64,000 bases of DNA from Plantimonas leprariae (GCF_008802405.1 NZ_VZDO01000023.1:1-64000); one strand, 5' to 3'. Numbered from the stretch's first letter, positions 45,003-54,370 are shown. Numbers and translations are program-made. Notes: generated by a model not told the origin, from the letters alone.

Positions 45003-47093
45003 ATGCATTCCTGTCGCACAGGAGTGTATCACATCGTGCCGATCGGCCCTTATCTGATCCGTCGCGGCGCGCGCTTCTACTTCCGCGCTCGCCTGCCCTC
45101 AACGATGCGAGGCGGCGTCGGCGCCTCGCATGTTACCATCAGTCTTCGAACCAACGATTCGGCCACGGCGCGGCGGCTGAGCTTGGCCTGCGCCGACCGG
45201 ATGGAGCTGTTGCGCATGCCGTTCGTGTCGACGCTGACGCGTCAGCAGGTCACCGCCATCTTCCAGAACGAGGTCGCGCGGCAACTGCATCAGCTGGACG
45301 ATCTGGCGTCCCGCGTCCGGCGCCTGGACGATTTCGATCCGAACCAGCAGGCGCATTTCGACCGGATCATGGGCTGGGTCTGGCGCCTGCTCGCCCTTTT
45401 CGGACGCCATCGGGTCTTGCGCTTCGACGATGCCTGCCCTGCCCGCCGTATGCTGGTCGCGGCCGACCTCGCCGACTGCGACATTCGCTGGATCGGTGAG
45501 AACGTCCAGCACGAGCAGCAGATGCATCGCCGCCCGTCCGCGATCGATGCCATCGACGACCGTATCCGCGCTGTGCAAGCCGAACCTGACGAAATGAACC
45601 GGCGGCGGGCGTTCGACGAGCTGTTTCGCGCCCGTGCTGCTGCGTTCAATGCGACGGACCGGCGCTACGGCGAGCAACGACCGGAGGAAGCTGACCTTCT
45701 GCACGGCGCGGTGATGCCAGATTTTCGGGCGGCAGACGCTCTTCCCCTACCATCGGCCGCGCCTGCCAATGAGGCAGCCACAATCAGGCTTCCGACCGAG
45801 AAGGCTCATCAGGCGATCGTTCCAGCCTTACTAGCGGCGGACAAGCACGAAGCCGACCCCATCGCGAACGTTCTGAACCTTGCCGCCGATGCCCTGTTGG
45901 TGGTCGAGAAGGTGTCTCTGCGGCAGATCAAGTCGCAGGTCTGGACCACAAAGACCGCCGCGCAAGTTCGTCAAACGGCCAAGCTGTTTCTTGGCCTTCT
46001 CGCCAGCTTCGGCGTGGAAACGTCGGCTGGCATTGCGCAGGCGCACATCGCGGCGTTTCGCGATCTCGTCGATGTCTTGCCGCCGCGCTACGGACAGAGC
46101 GCCCATATGCGTGCCCTGCCCGTCCCCGAACTGCGCTGCCTCGGCGAGGCGATGCGTGCGAAGGGCGAGACGGTCGGGCTGTCGGACAAGACCATTATCA
46201 GGCATTTTGGCGCGTTGCAGTCGTTCCTGACGAGCGTTGCCGCCGAAGGCTATGTTCTCCAACCGCTCGCGCTCGACAAGCTACGCCCGCGCAAGCCGCA
46301 GGACGATGCGCGAACGGAGTCGCCGAAGCCAGAGCCGAAGGAGATCGAGGCGCTGTTCCGTACTCCAGTGTTTGTCGGCGCCAAGCGCTTCGACAGGCTG
46401 AACGTTCCCGGCCCGGAGCGCTTCCACCGCGGTGCCTACTTCGCCTCGATCATCCTCGCCTATTCGGGCGCGCGCCGTCATGAGGTGTGCGGCCTGCTGG
46501 TCGAGGACGTCGTCACGATCGAGGACATCCCGGCTTTCCATATCCGCAAGCAGACTCTGCGCCGAATCAAGAACAGGGCGTCGCAGCGCCTTCTGCCGAT
46601 CCCGCCCGAAGCGCTTCGCCTGGGCTTTATGCAGTACGTCGAGGCCATCCGGGCGCTTGGCTATTCGATGGTGTTTCCGGATCTCTACAAGGCTGCTGGC
46701 AACAACGATCCGGGCGATCGACTGTACGACGAGTTGCAGAGCACCCGGAAAGCCCTGCCGAAGGATGAGCTCCTCTGGGCTCGGCTATTGCATGCGCTTC
46801 GCCACGGCTGGAGCAACACGACGAAGCAGGAAGGCGCTCGGGCGGAAGTCCGTGCCGACGTGCTGGGGCACGCGGCGAAGGGCGAAACGGAGAAGCGTTA
46901 CGCGTCCGCAGCGAAGCTTCGGCTGATGCTGGAGGCATATCAAAAGGTCGATTGCTTCACCGCGCATCTCGAACCCTTCCCGTTGCGCTTGCTGCCTTGG
47001 GTGGTTCAGAAAGAATTTCCACATTGGGAAAGAAATGGTGGTCAAACTCGGAGGCGACTGTTAGCTGAAGAGCCGGTAACGGGAAGCATTTGA
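45003..47093 (+). CDS. Tyrosine-type site-specific integrase of an island at tRNA-Gln
   Basis: 696 residues. The N-terminus YLIRRGARFYFRARLP resembles the DUF6538 head of large integrases. A core-binding SAM-like region precedes the catalytic domain with the first Arg in YSGARRHEV, the box HALRHGWSN, and the late LGHAAKGETEKRYA carrying the final His and Tyr nucleophile. It lies immediately behind tRNA-Gln, the classic place for an integrative element. No matching right-hand attachment copy was found in the window. Confidence 0.85.
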   Translation: MHSCRTGVYHIVPIGPYLIRRGARFYFRARLPSTMRGGVGASHVTISLRTNDSATARRLSLACADRMELLRMPFVSTLTRQQVTAIFQNEVARQLHQLDDLASRVRRLDDFDPNQQAHFDRIMGWVWRLLALFGRHRVLRFDDACPARRMLVAADLADCDIRWIGENVQHEQQMHRRPSAIDAIDDRIRAVQAEPDEMNRRRAFDELFRARAAAFNATDRRYGEQRPEEADLLHGAVMPDFRAADALPLPSAAPANEAATIRLPTEKAHQAIVPALLAADKHEADPIANVLNLAADALLVVEKVSLRQIKSQVWTTKTAAQVRQTAKLFLGLLASFGVETSAGIAQAHIAAFRDLVDVLPPRYGQSAHMRALPVPELRCLGEAMRAKGETVGLSDKTIIRHFGALQSFLTSVAAEGYVLQPLALDKLRPRKPQDDARTESPKPEPKEIEALFRTPVFVGAKRFDRLNVPGPERFHRGAYFASIILAYSGARRHEVCGLLVEDVVTIEDIPAFHIRKQTLRRIKNRASQRLLPIPPEALRLGFMQYVEAIRALGYSMVFPDLYKAAGNNDPGDRLYDELQSTRKALPKDELLWARLLHALRHGWSNTTKQEGARAEVRADVLGHAAKGETEKRYASAAKLRLMLEAYQKVDCFTAHLEPFPLRLLPWVVQKEFPHWERNGGQTRRRLLAEEPVTGSI

Positions 47094-47296
47094 ACGGCCC
47101 AACGGATCAGATGTTAACCTTCTTGCAAGCCTGCGATTGACGGCGAACGCAACTTGCGACATTCGAAACCATTACCGCTGCACAAGCGGCCAAGGGAAGC
47201 CTCGGATGCGGTTCGCTGCAACGCGAGGATGACGATGAACCAAGGTTCGCGTCCAAATGCAGTATGATCACCGCCGCACCGGCGGACGAGTGACGA

Positions 47297-47324
47297 AAGC
47301 CGGCTTTTTGAGCCGGCTTTTTTG
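47297..47324 (+). terminator. Rho-independent terminator behind the integrase
   Basis: Arms AAGCCGGCT and AGCCGGCTT with a five-base loop, then a run of T. It is the strongest intrinsic terminator seen in the window. The 200 bases between it and the integrase stop hold no convincing gene. Confidence 0.8.
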
Positions 47325-47363
47325 TTTCGATCTTCAGTGACCTTGCCCCCTGGATGCCCCCGT

Positions 47364-48185
47364 TCATAACCAGGATCCGTTCTGGATCTGGTCCTGTCTG
47401 GACCGGGTTGCGAACTCGTTCGGGGTGAGGCTGCCCAGGCTCGTATGGGGGCGGCAGGTGTTGTAGTCGACCCGCCACGCTTCGATGATCGTTCGCGCCG
47501 CCGGCAAACTGCGGAACAGATGCTCGTTCAGGTACTCGTCGCGCAAGCGCCCGTTCAAGCTTTCGACGAAGCCGTTCTGCTGCGGCTTGCCGAGCGCAAT
47601 ATAGTGCCAGTCGACGCCGCGCTCCTCCTGCCAGCGCAGCATGGCATGCGAGGTCAACTCGGTGCCGTTGTCCGAGACGATCATCAGCGGCCTGCCGCGG
47701 AACTCGATGATCCGGTCGAGTTCGAGCGCAACGCGCCGGCCGGACAATGAGGTGTCGACCACGAGCGCCAAGCATTCGCGCGTGCAGTCGTCGACCACAA
47801 CCAGGATGCGGAAGCGCCGGCCGTCGTCCAGCGTGTCGGAGACGAAGTCCAGGCTCCAGCGCTGGTTGGGCTCCTGCGGTATGGCGGCCGGCGCTCGGGT
47901 GCCGAGCGCCCGCTTGCGCCCACCGCGCCGGCGCACCGACAGCCGCTCCTCTCGGTAGAGGCGGAACAGCTTCTTGTGGTTGAGGTCGAGCCCTTCCCGG
48001 CGCAGCATGATCAAAAGCCTCCGGTAGCCGAATCAGCGACGCTCGCCGACCAAACTGCGCAGGCGCGCCCGCACCGGCGCATCGTCGCTCCGCGTCGAGG
48101 CGTAGCGATACGTCTTCGGCTCCATGCCGATCAGCGTGCAGGCACGCCGCTGCGAGTAGCCCTTCTTCTCGATCGCCCAGCTCAC
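47364..48185 (-). pseudogene. IS3-family transposase OrfB, interrupted by an in-frame stop
   Basis: From a GTG the frame encodes an OrfB N-terminus (SWAIEKKGYSQRRACTLIGM) and then hits TGA at codon 51 (48033-48035), directly before [18 protein letters not shown]-to-TGA change explains it, since relatives read ERRRFGYRR. The rest is intact: DDE residues in [16 protein letters not shown] and [12 protein letters not shown]. The 5' partner orfA survives only as a stub, so the element is dead. Confidence 0.85.
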
Positions 48186-48208
48186 GGCGGTTCTCCGTGC
48201 CCCAGGTG

Positions 48209-48268
48209 TCAGAAGTTTTTTCCCAGCGCTTCCCGCAAGGTCGCCACGTCGAGCATCGCCTCGGCTAG
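48209..48268 (-). pseudogene. Remnant of IS3 orfA (last 19 codons)
   Basis: The residues LAEAMLDVATLREALGKNF are the typical C-terminus of an IS3 OrfA. The end carries an A-run (GGGAAAAAAC) like the slippery site used for OrfAB frameshifting. The remainder of orfA is missing at the edge of the IS481-type element. Confidence 0.75.
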
Positions 48269-49250
48269 CTGTCTGGATGCGAAACCTCCTTGGCGTCTGC
48301 GACGATGCGGAGGGCGCGTTGTAGGATGCTGGGTTTAGGCGGTCGGTAGCCGGGATTGGCTAAGGCGGGATCGGCTTCGAGGCGCTGGCGCAGGACCATC
48401 TCGGGCGAGAGGCCGTCGAGTACGCGCTGACGCCGGCCGTTGTAGGCTTGGTTGAAGCCGGCAAGCACGGTTTCGAGGTTGTGATGGCTGTAGATCGTGA
48501 TGCCGAGCACTTCACGCTGCACGCGGCCGTTGAAGCGCTCGACCATGCCGTTGGTGCGCGGCGTGTAGGGGCGCGTCTTGCGATGCTGCACGCCGTGCTG
48601 GCCGCAGGCGGCTTCGAAGGCGTCGGCGGTGAAGCAGGAGCCGCGGTCGGTGAGCACGTGCATGACCTGGAAGGGAAAGGCGGCCAGCGCCTCCGCCAAG
48701 AAGGCCGCCGCCGAGGCCGTGGTCTCGTCGTCCTTTACCGCCAAGTGCACGTAGCGCGAGGCGCGGTCGATGGCGACGTAGAGGTAGCGCTTGCGCGTGG
48801 CGCCATCGCAGTCGCGCAGCTTCGGCAGGTGCTTGATGTCCAGATGGACGAAGCCGACCTCATAGTCCCGGAACGTACCATGCGGCTTGCGTGCTCGATC
48901 CGCCGGCGGCAGGCGGTTCAGTCCCTCCGCTTTCAAGATGCGGTAGACGGCATCTCGGTTCAGGTGCGGCAGGAAATGGGTGACGACGAAGGTGAGGTCG
49001 TCGAGTGGAAAGCCGGTGGCGCGGCGCAGCGCGCACACGATGGCGCGCTCCTCCTCGCTGGCGCGCCATGGCAGCTTGTGGGGCGCGCCGAGCGGTCCTG
49101 GCAGTCGGCTGGACCGCGCTTGCGCCATTTGCGGATGGTTTCGGCAGACACCCCGTAGCGCTGGGCCAGTACGCCGGAGCGCTCGTGCGAGCGGGCGATC
49201 TCGGCGCGAACAGGCGGGGTGGTGCGGGCATTCGGATGGATCGAGAGCAT
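48265..49250 (-). pseudogene. IS481-family transposase with a frameshift
   Basis: The N-terminal part (MLSIHPNARTTPPVRAEIAR, then a helix-turn-helix RYGVSAETIRKWRKRG) lies in one frame, and the rest (PHKLPWRASEEERAIV to the end) in another. The change of frame is near 49078-49084, where one C appears to be missing. The DDE catalytic residues sit in FVHLDIKHLP, VLTDRGSCFT and GMVERFNGRVQRE. The element abuts the orfA stub of an IS3 element, so it probably inserted into it. Confidence 0.8.
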
Positions 49251-49402
49251 CAGCGGACCCTCCGGGTTGAAACGCGCTGGCCCGAATCGTCAAACCGCCA
49301 CGCGTGCTCCCTGACCGCCCAATGAACCCGATCCCAACAATGTTCCGCTACCAAACAGCTAAGGGTTTGACGGTATCGTATCCCATAAACAAAGCGTATT
49401 AT

Positions 49403-49418
49403 GTATCGAAACTGATAC
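49403..49418. promoter_or_regulatory. Palindrome before the KfrA-like gene
   Basis: GTATC-N6-GATAC, ending 15 bases before the ATG. Another GTATC copy lies nearby at 49375-49379. KfrA-type proteins bind operators in their own promoters, so this is a candidate autoregulatory site. Confidence 0.4.
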
Positions 49419-49433
49419 AGGACCGCTCGATCG

Positions 49434-50348
49434 ATGTCAGTCAAATCAGCAGGGCGCATTCTCGCCGCGATGGAGCGGATCGCTGCGCGCGGAGAACGAC
49501 CGACCCTTCGCAAGGTCCGCGCGGACATGATCGCGACGGACGGACCGGGAGCATCGCTTTCGACGATCCAACCGATCCTCGCGGCCTGGAAAAGGAACCG
49601 TCCTGACGAGGAAAGCTACGCGGTCCGCGCTCCCCGAGCGTCATCGAGCAATCGAGCCCAACGCCGTCAACTGATCGATACTCTATCGGATTTCATCGAT
49701 CAGAGGATCGAGACGCATGTATTGACGACGGGTACCTACACGGTCGTATCGCGTATCGATGCGCTCGGCGGTGAACTAGCAGCGCTGCGCGAGGAGCTTA
49801 GAGCGCAGCACGATATCTTGGAACAGCTCACGCATCAGAATGCCGAGCTGCTGCATGAGTTGCAGCACCTCACAACGTTCGCGATCGTCAACAAGGGCGG
49901 CGCCCGTAAGAACGGTACGGGGGGAACACCCAACACACTCGTTATCACTGACGAACGGTTGCGCGAGATCCAAGCACTCTCGCCCCGCCGTTTCAGCAAC
50001 TTCGTCGTCGGGATGCTGTATGCCGCGTTGTTGGTCCGCCTGCAACGGACACCCGATCTGCCTGCAATGACGAAGCGGGAATTGATCGATGCCCTGCCAT
50101 GCCTTCTGTTGGGCGAAATCCAGCGAAGAAATGGGCGCCCCGTGGATGAGTCATATGTAAGAAGCTTGCTGCGCCCGCGCGTTGAGCGCCAGCGCTACGT
50201 ATGCGCGGTCGCCAATGGCAGGTATGCGGCAATCCCCGACTGGCGCGAGCGCAAAAGCGCAGCGCGCGGCGCGAAAGCGTTCGAATCATTTGCGGTCCAG
50301 CCGATGCCGAAGCTGGAAACCGAAGTCGGCTCAGTCACATCAAGCTGA
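49434..50348 (+). CDS. KfrA-like DNA-binding coiled-coil protein
   Basis: 304 residues. The N-terminal part, IAARGERPTLRKVRADMIA and SLSTIQPILAAWKRNR, fits the KfrA_N DNA-binding domain known from plasmids. A coiled-coil stretch follows (LGGELAALREELRAQHDILE, QLTHQNAELLHELQHL). The C-terminal half (TDERLREIQALSPRRFSNFV) is not recognised. KfrA proteins support plasmid partition; here it is probably cargo of the tRNA-Gln island. Composition is less GC-rich than the backbone. Confidence 0.6.
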   Translation: MSVKSAGRILAAMERIAARGERPTLRKVRADMIATDGPGASLSTIQPILAAWKRNRPDEESYAVRAPRASSSNRAQRRQLIDTLSDFIDQRIETHVLTTGTYTVVSRIDALGGELAALREELRAQHDILEQLTHQNAELLHELQHLTTFAIVNKGGARKNGTGGTPNTLVITDERLREIQALSPRRFSNFVVGMLYAALLVRLQRTPDLPAMTKRELIDALPCLLLGEIQRRNGRPVDESYVRSLLRPRVERQRYVCAVANGRYAAIPDWRERKSAARGAKAFESFAVQPMPKLETEVGSVTSS

Positions 50349-50368
50349 CCATCTGTTGCACCGATCTT

Positions 50369-50380
50369 GTAGCATGCTAC
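50369..50380. repeat. Short perfect palindrome GTAGCATGCTAC
   Basis: A 12-base perfect palindrome 20 bases after the KfrA-like stop, followed by CGTAGTAGCAC, which partly repeats it. It may be a protein-binding site on the island. The rest of the gap up to the exonuclease stop (50349-50589) shows no gene. Confidence 0.3.
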
Positions 50381-50589
50381 CGTAGTAGCACAATCTGTCA
50401 CGCAGCCAATCTACGCTCGAGCGCAAGCGATTACACATGGGCAGAACCTCCCCGCCGCAGTGGTATCCGGTGGCGAGATCGTCACTTGTATCGCTGCACG
50501 GTGATACGTTCGCGTTGCAAGGAACCAGCGGACGACCAGGAGCCAACAGCGTCGGTCCATCAGGAGTTATAAATATCGACCGAAAATTA

Positions 50590-51573
50590 TTAAGGACGGG
50601 AGCTGGCACGGTCTTTTCTAAACCGGTCGGCGGCGCCGAGTTTGCGAACGACGGGCATGTCTTCGTCGCGGTAGATCTCGTAGCGCAGCCAGTGCATCTC
50701 GGCACCGAGCGCGGTTTCGCCGACGGTCCTCATCCAGCACTTCGGTTTGCCGTCCGCGCCCGGCGACCACCGGTAGCCGCGCTCCTTCAACACGCTCCGC
50801 ATGTCGTAGGGCGTGCGCTCGGCGCGGATCTCGTAGGTCTCGAGGTTCGCCGCCGCGACGAGCCGCGCGAAGGCGCCGTTCCGGCCGCCCCACTTCGGCG
50901 CAGCCAGCACCTCGAGCAGCGCAAAGCAGTCGGTGAGCGCGCGGTGCGCGCTGTGGAACAGCCCGACCTCGGCGAGGAGGTGCGTCAGCTTCGCGCCGTC
51001 GGCGCCCAGATCCTTCCAGCCAACGTCGGTCGCCGAGCAGGCCCAGCGCTTCGCCGCGAACACCGGCGCGAGCGTCTCGCAGAACGGCCGGTCGAAGCCG
51101 GCATTGTGGGCGATCACCAAGTCGGCCGGCGCGACGAAGGCGGTGAGCGCGGCGCGGTCGATCGCGCGGCCTTTGACGTCGGCGTCGGTGAGGCCGGTCA
51201 GGCGGACGATGGGCGGCGACAGGCTGCAGCGGGGCTGCTCGAGCGCTTCGAACACGCCGACGACGTCGCGAATGCGGGTGTCGTCGTAGGTGAAGGCGAC
51301 CGCCGCGATCTCGATCACCTCGCAGCGGCGCGGGTCGAGGCCGGTCGTCTCGGTGTCGACGACGACGCCGAGCTTCAGGTCGTGCCCGTCCGACCGCGGC
51401 GCGTCGTGTCGGACCGGGCGGTGCTCCAGCCGGCGCAGCACACGGTAGCGACCGGTGCGCTCCAGACGGCGGGCGTCGGTCTCGTCGCAGCGGGCGTCGG
51501 CGACCGATCGGTCGCCGTCGCCGTCACCGCCGTCGTCCCCCTCATCGAGATCGGTGAGGAAGTCCATCTGCAT
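50590..51573 (-). CDS. DnaQ-like 3'-5' exonuclease (DEDDh)
   Basis: 327 residues. The exonuclease motifs are VVVDTETTGLDP (ExoI), LVIAHNAGFDRPF (ExoII) and HSAHRALTDCFALL (ExoIII with His-Asp), giving the DEDDh set. The first 65 residues are polar and acidic. The last 90 residues (RTPYDMRSVLKERGYRWSP) form an extra C-terminal domain seen in alphaproteobacterial relatives. It is probably a stand-alone proofreading or repair nuclease. Confidence 0.82.
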   Translation of the reverse strand: MQMDFLTDLDEGDDGGDGDGDRSVADARCDETDARRLERTGRYRVLRRLEHRPVRHDAPRSDGHDLKLGVVVDTETTGLDPRRCEVIEIAAVAFTYDDTRIRDVVGVFEALEQPRCSLSPPIVRLTGLTDADVKGRAIDRAALTAFVAPADLVIAHNAGFDRPFCETLAPVFAAKRWACSATDVGWKDLGADGAKLTHLLAEVGLFHSAHRALTDCFALLEVLAAPKWGGRNGAFARLVAAANLETYEIRAERTPYDMRSVLKERGYRWSPGADGKPKCWMRTVGETALGAEMHWLRYEIYRDEDMPVVRKLGAADRFRKDRASSRP

Positions 51574-51618
51574 CGTCGTCTCCGTTGTTCGGTGGGAAAG
51601 GGCTGAGTCGTGCGTTAC

Positions 51619-51653
51619 GCCGGGCGTCCGGCACTGGATGCCGGACGCCCGGC
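51619..51653. repeat. Strong 15-bp hairpin upstream of the exonuclease gene
   Basis: Perfect arms GCCGGGCGTCCGGCA and TGCCGGACGCCCGGC with a five-base loop, 46 bases before the exonuclease ATG. Without a T-tract it may be a leader attenuator, a protein-binding palindrome or the relic of a mobile element. The remaining bases from 51574 to 51837 show no gene. Confidence 0.5.
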
Positions 51654-51837
51654 GCAGGCGGCTGTGTCGGTCGCGGTCGTGCGGCGATCGTCTCGGGCTA
51701 CGCCGATGGATGTGCCGGCGGCTGCGACCGGGTCGTGTCAGGTGCAGCCGCCGCCACGGTCCAGAGCCGCTCGAGAGCGACGAACGTGGTCGCAGGCTTA
51801 TGCCGTGGAAACGCAGATTGAGATCGACACTGCCCTA

Positions 51838-51990
51838 TCATCCCGGCTGCTCCGCTTCGGGTTCGCATTCCGCCCCCCGCTCGCGCTCCATCGCGAGCCC
51901 GTGCCCGCGCGCGAAGGCCTCCAGCGTCCCCTTCGTCAGGACGCGTTTCTCGAGGGCAAGTTCGGCCAGCGTCTCGACTGTAAATCGGCG
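51838..51990 (-). pseudogene. Truncated gene fragment with no start
   Basis: An open stretch of 51 codons ending in TGA, reading TVETLAELALEKRVLTKGTL followed by EAFARGHGLAMERERG. It has the composition and hydrophobic rhythm of a real protein, but an upstream stop is reached directly and no start codon exists before the middle. Its 5' edge coincides with a drop in GC, so it is likely the 3' part of a gene cut by recombination. Confidence 0.4.
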
Positions 51991-52021
51991 TCAGGGTCAG
52001 AGACCTTGGTGATCAAAAAGA

Positions 52022-52381
52022 TCAGCTGTTTAGCGCGCCGATCGGCATTAAGACCCCTCGCCGATCCACAACCAGGATCATCAGGACCCAGAGTGTTTTA
52101 TGCACCAGCTTCGCCGTGACTTCGCGGAAACGGGACGGATCGGGAAAGGGGCGCGGCCCGGCCATTCGCGACCGCAGGACGATGCGCAGCACGATCAGCA
52201 CAAGAAGCACGAGACCCAGCGACTTATGCAACTCGCGGACAGTGTCGTTGACCTCGTCGCCGAACGGCTTCCGGACGTATTGCATGGCGAACAGCGTCAG
52301 CACGATCAGGGCGATGGCCGCATGGAGGACGCGGTATGCATAGGGATAGGTCGATCCGCGCTGCGCTCCCGCGTCGTTCAT
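52022..52381 (-). pseudogene. Cytochrome b561-type protein, truncated
   Basis: 119 residues. The first 100 look like a cytochrome b561: YAYRVLHAAIALIVLTLFAMQYV with a heme His, VRELHKSLGLVLLVLIVLRIVLR with a second one, and VTAKLVHKTLWVLMILV. Then the sequence turns into VDRRGVLMPIGALNS and stops, although family members continue through a second pair of helices. The gene is cut near 52070, next to the other truncated fragment. Confidence 0.75.
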
Positions 52382-52498
52382 CCCCTGCCGTCCTTGCGAT
52401 CGGTCGACAACCTAGCGAGCGCTGGACGTTAGGCTGGCCAACCGGCGCAAACAATGCTGCTGTCACGCCATCAGTATTCCGTTGCAGGAACAATCGGG

Positions 52499-53413
52499 AT
52501 GGATCGCTTCGATGCCATGCGGCTGTTCGTCCGGATCGTGGAACGGCAGAGCTTCTCCTCCGCGGCGGCTGACCTCGGGGTGCCGCGGTCGACGGCGACG
52601 CAGGGCATCAAGGACTTGGAGACGCGGTTGGGTGTCCGCCTCCTGCAGCGGACGACCCGGCAGGTCCGACCGACGGTGGAAGGCGAGACCTACTACCAGC
52701 AGTGCCTGTCGATCCTCGCCGACGTCGAGGATGTCGAGTCGGGACTCGGAGCCGGGCCGCCGAAGGGCCTTCTCAAAGTCGATCTGCACGGCTCGCTGGC
52801 GCGGCACTTCATCTTCCCTGGCCTCCACCGGTTCATTGCAGCCTATCCGCAAGTCGAGCTTCGCCTGAGCGAGGGCGGCGAGAGCGTCGATCTGGTCCGC
52901 GATGGCGTCGACTGCCTCCTGCGAAGCGGATCCTTGTCCGATCGCTCGGCGATCGGTCGGCAGATTGCCTTGATGACCAAGGGGACGTTCGCCAGTCCGG
53001 CCTATGTCGCGACCTTCGGCTTGCCAACTCGTCCGGACAGGTTGCAAGGGCACCGTTCCGTCGGTTTCTCGGGCGCGAAGGATGAAGCCATGCCGCTGCG
53101 GTTCACCGTCAAAAACAAGATCGTCCCCATTGCCCTCCCGTCGATAGCGACGGTCACGAGCCCGGAAAGCAATGTTGCCCTCGGGCGTCTGGGGCTCGGC
53201 CTCATCCAGGTGCCACGGTATCGCGTGCGGGACGATCTCCTCGCTGGCACGCTCGTCGAGGTGCTCGGCGATTACCCCCCACCGCCCCTTCCGGTACACG
53301 TCGTCTACTCGCACAGACGACACGTCTCGGCGCGACTGCGCGTTTTCATCGATTGGATGGCGACGGAATTTGCGACGCGGCTTGCCGAACTGCCGGAATG
53401 CCGATCTTCCTGA
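52499..53413 (+). CDS. LysR family regulator, divergent from the cytochrome fragment
   Basis: 304 residues. HTH: MDRFDAMRLFVRIVERQSFS, then SAAADLGVPRSTATQGIKDLETRLGVRLLQRTTR. The effector domain (LKVDLHGSLARHFIFPGLHR, VPRYRVRDDLLAGTLVEVLG) is of the common CrgA/YhjC-like group. It is followed by an SDR gene on the same strand, which it may control. Confidence 0.83.
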   Translation: MDRFDAMRLFVRIVERQSFSSAAADLGVPRSTATQGIKDLETRLGVRLLQRTTRQVRPTVEGETYYQQCLSILADVEDVESGLGAGPPKGLLKVDLHGSLARHFIFPGLHRFIAAYPQVELRLSEGGESVDLVRDGVDCLLRSGSLSDRSAIGRQIALMTKGTFASPAYVATFGLPTRPDRLQGHRSVGFSGAKDEAMPLRFTVKNKIVPIALPSIATVTSPESNVALGRLGLGLIQVPRYRVRDDLLAGTLVEVLGDYPPPPLPVHVVYSHRRHVSARLRVFIDWMATEFATRLAELPECRSS

Positions 53414-53458
53414 AGACAGCAAACTCATCGAGCGTCGGCAGGCTGGAAGGAATTCCCT

Positions 53459-54370
53459 ATGCTTCTTGGATCATCTTCCAGCGCAGACGATGTGCTTCGA
53501 GGACGCGATCTTAGTGGACAGCGCGTGCTGATCACTGGGGTTTCTGCCGGCGTCGGCGCCGCGACAGCGCGTGCGATCCTGGATCAGGGCGGCACGGTGT
53601 TGGGTGCCGTGCGCAACATCGACAAAGCTCGAATCGCGTTGGGAATGAGCGAGGGCCGGCAGGATTTCCATCGTCTGGAACTGATCGAGCTTGATCTCGC
53701 GTCGCTGGAAAGCGTGAGGAGTTGCGCGATCGAGCTTCGGAGACGGGCGAAGCCATTTGACGTCATGATCTGCAATGCCGGGATAATGGCGGTACCGGAG
53801 GGATCTACGGTAGACGGCTTCGAGACGCAGCTCGGCACCAATTACGTCGGCCATTTCGTTCTGGTGAACGAGTTACACACGCTCTTTGCACCGGCAGGCA
53901 GGCTCGTCGTCCTCTCATCGGCCGGACATCGCGGCGCCGATGTCGGCCCAGGAGACTTGCAGCCCGAGAGCGGCACTTACGATCCCCTGACGGCTTACCG
54001 ACGCTCAAAGACTGCCCTGATCTTGATGGCGGTGGAGTTCGATCGACGTCATCGTCACCGCGGCATCCGGGCGACTGCGGTTCATCCAGGTGCCGTCTTG
54101 ACGGAGACGGCACAGAAGCTGGTGGATGCCCAACCTGAAGCGGCGTCGAGGTTCAGCTGGAAGAGTCCGGCACAAGGTGCCGCCACCAGCGTCTGGGCAG
54201 CGTTCGTCGCCGACGCGGACGAGATTGGCGGCAGGTATTGCGAGGACTGCCATGTCGCTGACGTGAACGACGATCCAAGATCGTCGGAAGGTGTCCGTTC
54301 CTATGCGATGGATCCCAAGCGAGCGCATGAGCTTTGGGAAGCAACCGAAAGTCTCACCCCGGCACATTGA
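53459..54370 (+). CDS. Short-chain dehydrogenase/reductase
   Basis: 303 residues. Rossmann motif TGVSAGVGAATARAI, the NAG motif CNAGIMA, and the catalytic Ser and YxxxK in VVLSSAGH and YRRSKTAL. It resembles the retinol-dehydrogenase-like SDRs. GC content is lower than in the core genes, consistent with an acquired segment. It lies 46 bases behind the LysR gene. Confidence 0.83.
   Translation: MLLGSSSSADDVLRGRDLSGQRVLITGVSAGVGAATARAILDQGGTVLGAVRNIDKARIALGMSEGRQDFHRLELIELDLASLESVRSCAIELRRRAKPFDVMICNAGIMAVPEGSTVDGFETQLGTNYVGHFVLVNELHTLFAPAGRLVVLSSAGHRGADVGPGDLQPESGTYDPLTAYRRSKTALILMAVEFDRRHRHRGIRATAVHPGAVLTETAQKLVDAQPEAASRFSWKSPAQGAATSVWAAFVADADEIGGRYCEDCHVADVNDDPRSSEGVRSYAMDPKRAHELWEATESLTPAH

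Noticed and set aside
47094-47290. Short reading frames between integrase and terminator as a gene
   Set aside because: The best candidate has only 12 codons and no good ribosome binding site; the region is better seen as island leader or excision-site DNA.
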